DNA of 64,000 nt, taken from assembly GCA_947561395.2 (NCBI GenBank), contig OX387194.1, forward strand, positions 31,692,036 through 31,756,035. Reading direction: 5' to 3'. This stretch comes from Buxus sempervirens. Its lineage: Eukaryota; Streptophyta; Magnoliopsida; Buxales; Buxaceae. The notes below the pieces were generated by a model, which saw only the letters and a list, made by a program, of their open reading frames with translations, searched no databases and was not told where the DNA came from. Below are positions 44,018-55,000 of this stretch, piece after piece. The position numbers were made by a program, and so were the translations under genes. Every line of letters starts with the position of its first letter. The first letter of the stretch is position 1.

Positions 44018-46343
44018 TGTAACGCCCCGAACCCGGGTCAGTGCAAACCGGCACCCGACCCGAACCCGGTTCGCTACTTGACAACTCGAATTCAGTTCAA
44101 CAACCAAATCCGAGATGTCACTGGCCCATATCAAATAATCATCAAGAATATACCAGACTAAAGAATTTAAAAATCCATTCAATTAAGTAACTATCAGTGT
44201 GCGGAAGTGTAGTCTAAAATCCTCAAATAAACATTAAAGTTAATCATCAATCATTAATATCAAAGTCTGGTAAAATAAAATGGTTACTATCTCTCTCATC
44301 TCTCTAGTACATCAAATCCAATGAACAATACTCTATCAAATATGACTAAGTCTAAACAATCCTCCACCTCAAACAAGATCCAGATAAAAGTAATCCTCCG
44401 GTGAATACTCAGCTACCTCTCCCTAGAAATCACTAAGATCCCCCTCTCGCGTATCAGCTGAAAAATGAAAAGAAAGTAGGGTGAGATACGAATATCCCAG
44501 TAGGTAACACACGCATGATTAAACAGTTAATATAAGTAAAGTACAGTTCATGCACGATTAAACAATATCGACTAATCAGACTCATATAATCATTCGTATC
44601 ATTCATGAATACAAAACAGTATGATAAACAGTTCTAGAGATGAATTTCAGCAAGTTCTATTATAAGAATCCAATATCAAAATCAATAACATAATTCATAC
44701 TTTGCTAGGATGCACTAAACAGTCACATCCGATCAATATCTCAATCACATGCTTCCAACATGTATACAATAGTAATAACAAGTGCTTGTGATTTCAGTGT
44801 CATTGTAGAACTCACAAAGATAGATAAACCTTTTGAGATGATTCTCAACCAATTGCTATACCACCGTGCGGCTTAGGAGCAATGCTACTAATGATACTCA
44901 AGTCCCATGTAGCGCAGCTTAGACAAGAGCCGTAGTCACTAACTTATTGCACATGTACCCATCAGAGTTGGCATGTACCACCAGCATGCAGCACCAGAAT
45001 CAATACATGGAGATGGTCGCTTATCCACATGTACAGGGAATCACCAGCGGCTCACCGGGGTGTCCCTCCAGACATAGGACCTTCCCAGACAAACTAACTT
45101 GCAAAGGAAGTGCGTCGCACAAGAGAGAAACTCAACCCAAATGACATATCCCTTAGCTATCTAGCAACAACTATGGATCCATAACCAGCTATGCCCACTA
45201 GACTCCAAAATTCCCTAAAATATAATATTTCTATAAGGGTTGGTGCCTAGCGGCATATAAAGGTTAAATCTGTCAATTACTTCAATATTCGGTCATCTGA
45301 GTTCTGAATTCTCTTTATAAAGTTTTCTGATTTATAGTGTCATTTAAAAGATGTTCTAGTAATTAGATAGTAGTTAGGTTTTCCAAAACTAGGTTTCTCC
45401 ATTTCTTTCAAAGTTTGGCAACTAATGTCCTAAATATCTTCCTAATTTATTTTTTCTGTAAAACAAGGAATTAGATAATTTATTTTGGTCTTAAAACATC
45501 TTATTTAATCATTAAAATTGTCTAAAAATAGTTTGGAATTGAATCAAGGTTTGAAATTACGAAAATCTGCAAAATCTGAACAGAGTGCCAAGGATCGCTT
45601 AGGATCGCCCCGGCGGTCTGTGGTCGGCAGTAGTTCAAATCAGAACGCCGACGATACGTCTTCCAGCGGTCTTCGGCGGTCTAATATTTTTAACTAGCGC
45701 CGAGGATCGCCGAGTACAGTCGAGGTCGGCAGTCATCCAAAATCGAACAGAAACAGTTCTAAATCGTGATTTTTCTAGTCTAATCTCATTCTAGCATACA
45801 TATAACATTGATACTAAACTAAATACATCAATAGATCATATAAAAACATGCTCTTGCGATTAAACGAACGTAAAATACCAAAAACGAGTGTAAACGGTGT
45901 CACCTACCTCTTTTCCACGATTGTTTCTCCTTCTCTCTCTAAACAATGACTCACACAAGCGCGAGGTACTCCCTAGGTGATGAAAAACACAAAACCAGCA
46001 CCTTTCCTTCTTCCTCTTCTTCTTCTTCTCCTTCGGTCGCTCGGTTTGTCGCTTGCGGCTGAAGTTGACGAGCGAAATACAAACGAATACGTTTTTAGGT
46101 TGTTAAACTAATATATATACCTTTTGATCCCATGTATCTCACGTACAACTTTCCTATACACACTGCTCAATTAGAACACATACCTCGATATCTCATGATC
46201 GGACGGTTAGATCTGCGTCTAATTCTGGATCTCCACTAATTAGATCATCCCCTACAATAACAAAATATTTCCATCAATTATAACTCTCAAGAATATTATT
46301 TATTAATTTATTTTATTATTTAAGGAAAATTTGGGGTTTTACA
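44018..46343 (-). mobile_element. Solo LTR B2 (reverse)
   Basis: A 2326-bp LTR, reverse of B1, reads TGTAACGCCCCGAACCCGGG ... AATTTGGGGTTTTACA, with a perfect ACTCG duplication (44013-44017 and 46344-46348), nested in C2. It includes the micro-ORF, TATGGATCCATA at 45172-45183, the GGATCGCC/CGGCGGTC cluster (45575-45750) and donor-like GAG|GTAGGTGACACC (complement of about 45899-45910). Confidence 0.92.
44369..44458 (-). other. LTR acidic micro-ORF, B2 copy (one TAG)
   Basis: After CATTTTTCAG the reverse strand reads ADTREGDLSDF, TAG, GEVAEYSPEDYFYLDLV and TGA. In B1 the position of the TAG is CAG, so a single C-to-T change closed this copy. The rest of the frame is kept. Confidence 0.55.
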
Positions 46344-47076
46344 ACTCGGACTGTAATTGGATTAGTACATGCCAACTCATCACTGTACTGGATGGGTTCT
46401 CCCGCAATAAGACGATTATCCTGTACTCGGCTTCGCACCTAAGCCGGGAGGTGGCATAGTGAACTTCGGCATTACCTAGTTAAGGGCAGTCTTATTTCAT
46501 GAGTCCACCGTGGACTTGTTTCTATGATTACACTTATGAATCGTTGTTATGCATTAATTGTTGATATTGCTCTTTATCAATATATATGTTTTATTTGGAT
46601 TACTCGGATTACTCTTAAAGTTGGTTATCGTTACTAATGCATGTTTTACTATTGAAGCATGTTTTAGAACTAATATAAATGTTTTGTGCATGCATGTGCT
46701 ACTTGCTGGGATATTCGTATCTCATTCCATTTGATTTGTTTTGTTTTCAGATCCTGGTGAGGATGATATCCGTGGGGTTGAGCCAGACGCGGATTACCCC
46801 GAGTATAGGGGAGAGGATTATTTTGTTGAGTGACCTTTGAGTTACATCTTAGTTGTTGTTTTCATTTGAGATAGTGAGTAACTTTTGAATTGTAATTCTT
46901 TCAATTCATTGTGGTTTGGTGATTGGGATATTTTAGCGAACTCTGATATTGTGTTTGATGTTAATAAAATGAAATGTCATGTTTCTTACACTCTAATATA
47001 GATCCTGCGGTTTTGTTATCTAACCCTCGGGTACTAGTTACAGTTCCATTACGTAACCCGGATCCGAGGCGTTACA
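46344..47076 (+). mobile_element. Solo LTR C2, second segment
   Basis: C2 continues after the ACTCG duplication and ends GGCGTTACA at 47076, followed by the TTATT duplication and LTR A2. It contains GCTTCGCACCTAAGCCGGGAG, the block CTTGCTGGGATATTCGTATC shared with B, the micro-ORF and the GTTACGTAACCC-type tail shared with C. Confidence 0.88.
46750..46833 (+). other. LTR acidic micro-ORF, C2 copy (open)
   Basis: After TTGTTTTGTTTTCAG the frame is open for 27 codons from DPGEDDIRGVEPDADYPEYR to GEDYFVE and TGA. An in-frame TGA lies upstream within the pyrimidine tract, so the peptide cannot be a simple extension of the upstream frame. Confidence 0.55.
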
Positions 47077-47494
47077 TTATTAAACTAATTAAGTATTTGT
47101 GTTATGAAGGTGAGGTGGATGTGAATCATGCTTAAGGATTTGGGGAAATCAAATTGAACTTTATTGAAGGTTATTAAAGTAAGCTTAGTTAATGTTATTT
47201 CTCAATTTCAATTGGCTAAAATACTCTCCAATTAGTTCTAGTAAATTGGAAATCAAATTCTAAAAAAGTGAAGTTAAATGTGAAAAATTAACCTTGACGT
47301 GCGAACCTTGAATCGCGCATTGGGCTAAATCCTGTAGAAACCATTAGATAAAGGTTTAATGCCTGAACGTCCAACTTTAACGTTTGCACATCCAGTACAA
47401 AATTTCCAAATTTCTTCTTTTGAGCCCAAACTCAAATTGCAACACTTCTAGATCATTCTTGAACCCTCATTAACACCAATTAGGGTCAAGTACA

Positions 47495-48270
47495 CCTAGA
47501 GTACACCCCCCCCCCCCACCCCAAGTAAACCAAATGTACACCATCTCAAGTATACCTAAGGTACCCTTCCAAATAACACTAAAGTACCTCATTGTATACC
47601 CCAAGGTACCTCCTAAGTATACCTAAAGTACACCCAAGTATTACCCAAGGTACAACCTAAGTATACCTAGAGTACACCCAAGTATTATCCGATGTACCAC
47701 CCAAGTATACCTAAAGTACACCCAAGTATTACCTAAGGTACCCCCCAAGTATACCTAAGATACACCCATTTTATTACCTAAGGTACCACCTTGTATTGCC
47801 TAAGGTACACCATTTAAATACCTAAAGTACCCCCTTGTATTGCCTAAGGTACCCCACTTGTATACCTAAGGTACCCCACTTGTATACCTAAGGTATACCC
47901 CTTGTATCTCCTAAGATACCCCCTTATTTTACCTAAGGTACACCCCTTGAATATCTAAGGTACACCCTTGTATTGCCTAAGGTACCCCACTTGTATACCT
48001 AAGGTACACCCCTTGTATCTCCTAAAGTACCCCCTTGTTTTACCTAAAGTACACCCCTTTATATAACTAAGGTACCCCTTCGTATAACAGTAACCCCCCC
48101 CCCCCCCTCCTGCATAACTAAGGTATACCCCTTCTACAACTAAGGTACTCCCTTGTGTTAATTAAGGTACACCCCCCAAGCATGCCTAAAGTATAACCTC
48201 TTGAATAGCTAAGGTAAACCCCTTGAGACACCAAGGTACCCCCCTAGTATGCCTTAGGTACACCCTAAGG
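47495..48270. repeat. LTR-borne minisatellite with GGTACC core, A2 copy
   Basis: The repeat unit is the same as at 300-1270 (CCTAAGGTACCCCCTTGTAT type), shorter by about 200 bp, with its own poly-C expansions at 47509-47517 and 48094-48106. Array length therefore differs between copies of one LTR family. Confidence 0.9.
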
Positions 48271-50369
48271 ATTTAGTGGAATAAAGGCTTTGTTGAGGGG
48301 CAAATTTGAAAGATCAAAAGTAGGGCACATAAAAGGATGCCCTAGCTAATATTCTAAGCGTTTTGAGAACCCCTTTCTCTTGTATTGAACGTATAGAACA
48401 AGAAGAAGAGTGGGAGCTTGCTTGAAAGCTTGAAGAAAAAGGAAAATAAGGAGAAAAAGAGGAGAGATTGAAGAGAAGTAAGCTTCTCTGTTAAACAAGT
48501 GGCAAACCATTCAAACCAAAATGTATTGTAGAAATTCGTATTCTTTCTCTAGGGTTTGATTGAATTGAATAAATGATCTTGCATGTTGGTTTTTGCTTCT
48601 AAATTCGTAGGGTTTTGGTTATATAACAATCTTGTTTAGTTTTCTATTGATTTGCTATGGATTTCCAACTTACATTGATCATATTTCAGATTTGAGTTTG
48701 AGCTTAGTATTTTAAATGAAATTTCATGTATTGGATTTGTGTTCATGTGGATTTAAGATGAATTTCTGTTTTGGAAGGTGTTTTTAAGTATATTGGGATG
48801 TTTATGATCATCCCACTTGGTGTTAGAAATGTTAGAAATGATTTGTATGAGTTTGGTGTTGAAAAATAGCAAAAAATATTTCAAAACCCGAGGTGGCGAT
48901 TAATTCTGAGAATTGGCGATTAATCCTGAGCAAAAACCCCAAAAAAAAGTCTATGTAAGGGACAGGATTAGTCTCGGCGATTAATCACAAATCAGGATTA
49001 GGTCGGCGACTAATCGCGGACCTAATCGTGGAGCTAATCGCCAAAAACCCAAAAAACACTCATGTGTATTTTATGTTTCCATTTACTTAAGCCTTTACAT
49101 TTAAATAAGGTTTTACCCCTCATTTTGAATTATTAAAAATACTCCCAAAACCTAATTCATCACCAATGAAAAGTCAACTTTCCAGTTCATGCCTAAATTT
49201 CCAGTTTTGCCCGATTTTTATCAAAAACCACTATTTAAGTTTGATACCCAAATGAGTGATTCGGAAGCCCATAAAATTTCAGAAAATTTGTATACCCTTC
49301 ATTAGACTATAACCAGAATTTGAGCCCGAAACTCCTTGTAGATTTGTCTAGAAAAATCATATACCCAAAAAGCCAACGTTTTTAACAATACTTAGAATAT
49401 TTTTTAAGGTCGAAAACTTTTTATCTCGAAATCCATTGATTTTTGGGATGGTGACTTTATTGGAAATCCTAAGACTATCTCACTCATCAAATATATATTT
49501 TGAGGATTTTATGGTATTCATTTTGCTTGATTTGGATTTATGAAAGCGAGGTTGAAAAACTCTTACGTGATTTGACAAGGCTCTTGGCCTATGGTTTTAT
49601 TGGCAGTGGATGGGAAATTCCACTTGGCCAAAGTTGATTTGATAGTGGATGGGGAATTCCACTTGGCATATGTTATGATTTGGCGGTAGATGGGGAATTC
49701 CACTTGGCCTTGGTTTGAGCACTGGTTTTACTCATGGATTTGAATGGTTTGATTTTGAATTGTAAGTCGTCTAATTGGACATTGTTCTTAGTGTGGATCC
49801 ACAATGAGTCTAGTCAGTGTGTAAGTGTTGGCTTGTTAGCTTTAATATCATTGTCCATATAGCTTTCCACTGTGGGGTATCAATGAGACCCTCTTGGGGC
49901 ATAGAGGTGCTGCGGCAACCACCCGCCATAGGTATCGGTGAGATGTTCTTGTGATTCATATGGTATGGTTCGGCAATGGCAGTGGATGGGGTATTCCACT
50001 TAGGTCTTGATTATTGGTTTGGTTGTCACTTGTCAGCTCATACGTGGGTGCTCCGTTTGCTGAGATGTCCCTAGCTAGGCTTCTCTCTATAAGTCGTGTA
50101 AGTGGCAAATGGATAGTGGTCATTAATCTAATTTATAGACACGCTAACCCACGAGTCCTAACAAGACATGATTGCAGTATTTGATTGCTTTTATTGAACT
50201 AATTTCATGTGTTATCCGATTGAGATACTTTGATTTGAGATTTACACTTTATATTTGTGAATATTATCATGATGTTATAAAATTGCATAAACTATTTCTA
50301 TACATGCATGTTTGCTGCTTACTGGGACTTTTGTTTCACGTGTGCTTTGTTTTACCGAATTTGTTTTTA

Positions 50370-50450
50370 GATCCTCTTGGTGAGCCACGTACTGGGACAG
50401 AGATTGAGGGTGAGTTTGAGTACATGCCAGAGGACTACTACCACCCATAG
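50370..50450 (+). other. LTR acidic micro-ORF, A2 copy (open)
   Basis: After TTTGTTTTTAG the frame is open for 26 codons from DPLGEPRTGTEIEGEFEY to MPEDYYHP and TAG. The frame is also open upstream to 50172, a possible 92-residue peptide with a hydrophobic first half. A1 and A3 keep the same plan. Confidence 0.55.
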
Positions 50451-50824
50451 TAGGATTCTCTTTTTGATGTTGTATTTTGTTTTGGGAATTGTAAATGGGA
50501 CGTAAATATTCTTTTTAGACTTATAAACTTAAGAGTTATCTTTAGATTATCACCTTTGTATATGAATGTTCATGTGAGAGATAGTAATGGTGAGATCTTA
50601 GTTGTCTTTTGTATACACAGATATCTCATCTTTTGGAGTTATTATACGGGTAACATTTTGTTAGATGGAAAATTTTTATTCCATGCTTCTTTAGCTTATG
50701 CACTCTAATGATTACTTTGTAATTGCCCAAGTTGATGTACTAATTAGGTTCTTTTAGGCCCATAAGTAGGGCTCGGGGACGAGTCGATACCGTGATAAGG
50801 CAAACTCGGTTCCAAGGCGCTACA

Positions 50825-51265
50825 TTAGATATTTTAATACTATTAGTAAATGTACAAAATCTAATAGATAAGTAACATGGCAGAAGTCTGATTTAATAGG
50901 ACAATAATTATTGTTAGAAGGACATTTTACGTATCTATTTTTTAATTATAGTTAGTAAAATAATTGTCTATTTTTTTTATATTTAATTTGAGAAGAAATA
51001 GGATTTTAATAGATTCACATCAATAGTAAAAGAAAAAAAAATAATCTTGAAATTAAACATTTCAGAACTTTTAGTAAATCTACGAAATCTAATAGATAAG
51101 TATCAGGGTAGGACTCATGGTGTAATTGGAGAAAAAGATAAGATTTAGTTATTTTATATAAACAATACTTATACTTATCTATTTTTTGTTATATTTAATT
51201 GAAGAAAAAAAATAGGATTTTAATAGGTTCACGTCAATAATTATTTTTTGTTTTATTTGATTTGA
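50825..51265. repeat. AT-rich imperfect repeats, right of A2
   Basis: This continues the array at 40260-40877 after the TTAGA duplication. AATCTAATAGATAAGTA and GAAGAAATAGGATTTTAATA blocks recur at about 50865 and 51090, and at about 50995 and 51205. No gene is present. Confidence 0.5.
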
Positions 51266-51345
51266 TAAAAAGTAGAAGACGTACTTTTTGGCACGAGAAA
51301 ACAAGGTGTTGGAAGACGTACTTTTTGGCACGAGAAAACAAGGTA
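51266..51345. repeat. Short tandem duplication
   Basis: GAAGACGTACTTTTTGGCAC, then GAGAAAACAAGGT, occurs twice in a row, separated only by a few bases. It is the last repeat before the 3' flank of the kinase gene. Bases 51346-52032 hold no other feature than its probable 3' untranslated region. Confidence 0.85.
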
Positions 51346-52032
51346 TTGGCTTTATAACAGTAATAGATAAATATATACACACATATTTACTCTATTTGTT
51401 TTCTGTAATTAATGTTGGCATGTGGTAAGAAATCACAGCAACAATGACAACATGGAGACTACCAAAAAAAAAAACAATGACAACATGGTGAGCATATCGT
51501 AAATTTCAAACTTGCTACGCTTGCTGATCAAGAAAAGAGATCTTTCAAACTCCTCTGAAATTTCGAAAACCATTGAAATGGATTCGAATCCTCTATGTAT
51601 AACGAACAGCGGTCTGCCACGCGGAAAGTGTGGTTACTGACATGGCAAACTGCTGTTATTAACATAGAGGATTTCGTTCCCACTTGAAACCAACAAAATA
51701 TCCCTAGAATGGCAAATGATGTGTGAGAGAATCTAAAGTCGAAAATGTACACATTTTTCTTTCAAAACACTGAAACGCTACTTGCTGCACGTCTGTAATA
51801 ATATATACACCAAAACATAAAATGTAATCAAGTGATTCCGAATCAACAACCAATCAATCTAATTAAAACTGGCCTCTGGATCTCCATAGTCTAGAAGTCG
51901 ATGGAAAATACCTTACAAACAACAATCAACATTCCCATACCCAATCGGCGAAACTCCATTCGCTGTATTTATCCTCCAAAACAAGTAACATATCTCTGCT
52001 CAGGAAGGTGAAGAAGGCATGCTATGTGCAAA

Positions 52033-55000
52033 TTAAACCATGTAATCTTGCATGTCTTGATCATCATTTCGTTTTGCACCTTGCTCGGTTCCAAGAGTTC
52101 TCTTGCTCATGTTAGCTCGCTGCACTAGCCGAACCAGTGCTTGTACCACTTCTGACATAGGTGGTCGGAATTCTGGCTCCGGCTGCCAAAAATTAAGCAT
52201 TTGAGACTCAACATCAACCAGTAGCATAAAATGGTGTCAAAGGAGGTAAGTTCAATATCAGAGTTGTTCGCTCTTGAAGTTCCTAATATATATTACCTGG
52301 ACACAAAGAGCAATAACATCGGCAAACCGTGAGAGGGATTTCGCAGGGTAGAGGCCTTTGAGAGCTGGATCAACCATCTTAGTCAAGGCATCAATGTCAT
52401 GGAGCTGAGGAGTTGCCCATCGAACTAATGATTGTTCAGATCTTGGCATTGAACTGACAAGAAATTCACACAATATCAGAAACTGGAGAAATCCTAGAAT
52501 ATATTTAGTCTCTGAACAAGCTTCAACTTCAAGTACCTGTCAAATGGTTTCCTTCCGGTAAGAAGTTCCAACATGACTATTCCAAAACTATATACATCGC
52601 TTTTTAGTGTGTACAGGCCAGACATGGTCACTTCTGGTGCATCATATCCAGACCCTGTGTTATCGTTCATTGACTGCAAAGTCCCAAAAAAGTAATAAAA
52701 CATTACTAGGAAAATATCACAATCTATATATATATATATATATATAGTATTAATGCTTGGCTATCAGAACCAAAATCATGGCAAGCACAGTTTCTCATTA
52801 CACGTGCAAATGCAAAAACCTCTGGACACACTCAAATGGATCCTACATATGAATGAACATATGTCCATGAGTGTAAGATGATCATAACAATGCAGTGAGC
52901 CACATTCATCACATTAAAAATATAAATGCTCTTTGTAGCTAGGATCCTTTAAATGCATTGACTTTTGCTTAGTAATCTTGTTGGGAGAATGGCAGGTCTA
53001 GAAACATCTCCAAATTCAAACCAAAGGTATTTCAGTTCCAGATGATAGACTAAGTGAATATAATTTTCCTTCAAATATAGGCAATGGTTTCATGATTGTC
53101 ATGAACTCAACAAACTCCTCATTCAAGTCAGAACTCGGATAGAAATATAAAAGAGATGCAACACTACGGTTGAGTAATTTTGTAAATATTTAATATTTCC
53201 CGCTAATGTAACTTTCAGTATATACTAGCAGCAAAGCCTTGGAAAACTCAAGTCTAACCTGATTTGTATTCATAAGTAAGTCTGCCAGCCCACAATCTGA
53301 AAGGTGAGGATTGAGCTCCATGTCCAGTAAAATGTTTGCTGATTTGAAATTCTTATGAACGATGGATGGGGAGCAAACTTCATGTAAATACCTGATTACA
53401 AGCCATTTTTCAGTATCAAGAAACCCATCCATGAGTACCATTCAGTAAACAAAATCTTTTTGTGTTAAGCAGAACATAACAGCATTCAAAAATTCAGCGA
53501 GGCCAAGATGAAGACTCATAAATTCCTACTGTAAGAAAACTAACCAGCGGGAAGTACACTTTGATAATAGTTGAATGTTACATGAATTTTTTCATTAACT
53601 TAGGCTGAAATTATTAAGCATTAACAGTCATACATATTTTTTTGATGAGTAATGATATAATTGTATATATATATAATGAGGAAAAAGTACAGGGAATCAA
53701 AATATGCACAACCCACATCATGACCATATGAACACATCAACTGCCCTAAAACACTCCCTACACATCATAATCACAAAAACAACCAAGACCTCCCTGGGAG
53801 TGACCCGTCCATCAAAAAAAACTGACTCTGGAATCGATGTTGAATAAGAAATTCAACATCAAAACCAACTCACTCTTCTCCTAAGCCAATAATGCCTCCT
53901 GTGGCTCCTGAAATAACCCCTCCATCCGACTCTACAAGAGACGAAAAACACCACCGATGCCACTGTCTGACAATATCCGCAATCTGTATGCCACGAAACT
54001 CCGTTAACACCGACACCCATGATGCTACAGCCACTAGAATAGAGTCAGTCACTTGCTCCACTGACCTCCAAGATTTCTGAAAAATCCTCCTATTACGCTC
54101 CATCCAAATATGCCATACCACCACATGAAAAAGAAGACTATAGATAATGCAACCCCTCTTCCCCAATCCCTTGACCCTCCATTGTCGCAACATGTTGATG
54201 AATATTTTACGTTTTTATATGGCACAGCACAAGATTTAGCTCTCTTGAAAATCCAAAAAATAAATAAATAATGGCAAGTGTTGGTTTGGTGTTGGTGGAG
54301 GCTATGTGTTTTGAGGTTGCAATGACACCTAGCAATGAGGTGTCACTTTGCATGAGCTTGCATGACATGTGTTAATGCATGGCTAGGTGTCTCTTGACAC
54401 AAGCTTGCATGACAAGTGTCCATGCATAGCTAGCAAAGTGTCTCTTGGCATAAGCTAGTAATGACAAATGTCAAATGCATGGCTAGCAAGGTGTCTCCTT
54501 TTATGCGCTAGCAATGACAAGTATCAATCATGCATGCTTAAACTCTTGTTTAGTTTGGCTAATCTAATGCTAAGCTTGATTAAGGGTTGAATATTTAAGG
54601 TGGGTCTTAATTAAGGGTTTATTTTATTCATTCATTCTCTCCTTGCTCATCTCCTTCTTCCCTTCTCCATCTTCTTCCTTTTCTCCCCATCATCTTCTTC
54701 TTTTCCCTCAACCTTCTCCTTGTTGTCCAAGCTTTTACCTTGCTGCCCAAGAAGAATCTATTCCTTTCCATTTTCTTTTCTCTTCATCTTTTCTTAGAAT
54801 TTCAGCCCATTTGGGATTCTAAGAGGGTGGTTCTACTGCTGGAGCTCTAATCACTCAAAAGGGGGTGTGTGCAATTGTCTTTAGTTTTGGAAGTGGTAGA
54901 GTTTTGGTGGTTCTACAAAACCAAGTAAGTTCATCATGATATTTTCTGATTTTCATGTTAAGTTAATGTATGCTATACTTATATGTATCTCAGCATGTTT

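Larger units (their letters stand above)
47077..50824 (+). mobile_element. Solo LTR A2, second segment
   Basis: This is the main part of A2, ending GGTTCCAAGGCGCTACA at 50824 and followed by TTAGA. Without C2 the LTR is about 3.8 kb, the longest in the window and the best reference for family A. Order inside: head, minisatellite, GA-rich leader (48400-48480), GATTA cluster (48885-49045), GTGGATGGGGAATTCCACTT units (49600-49710), GTGTGGATCCACA (49793), micro-ORF and tail. The donor seen in A1 is reduced to CAAGTGGCAAACC here. Confidence 0.92.

Noticed and set aside
52722..52746. Regulatory TATA element in the kinase gene
   Set aside because: It is a (TA)n microsatellite within an intron, without promoter context.
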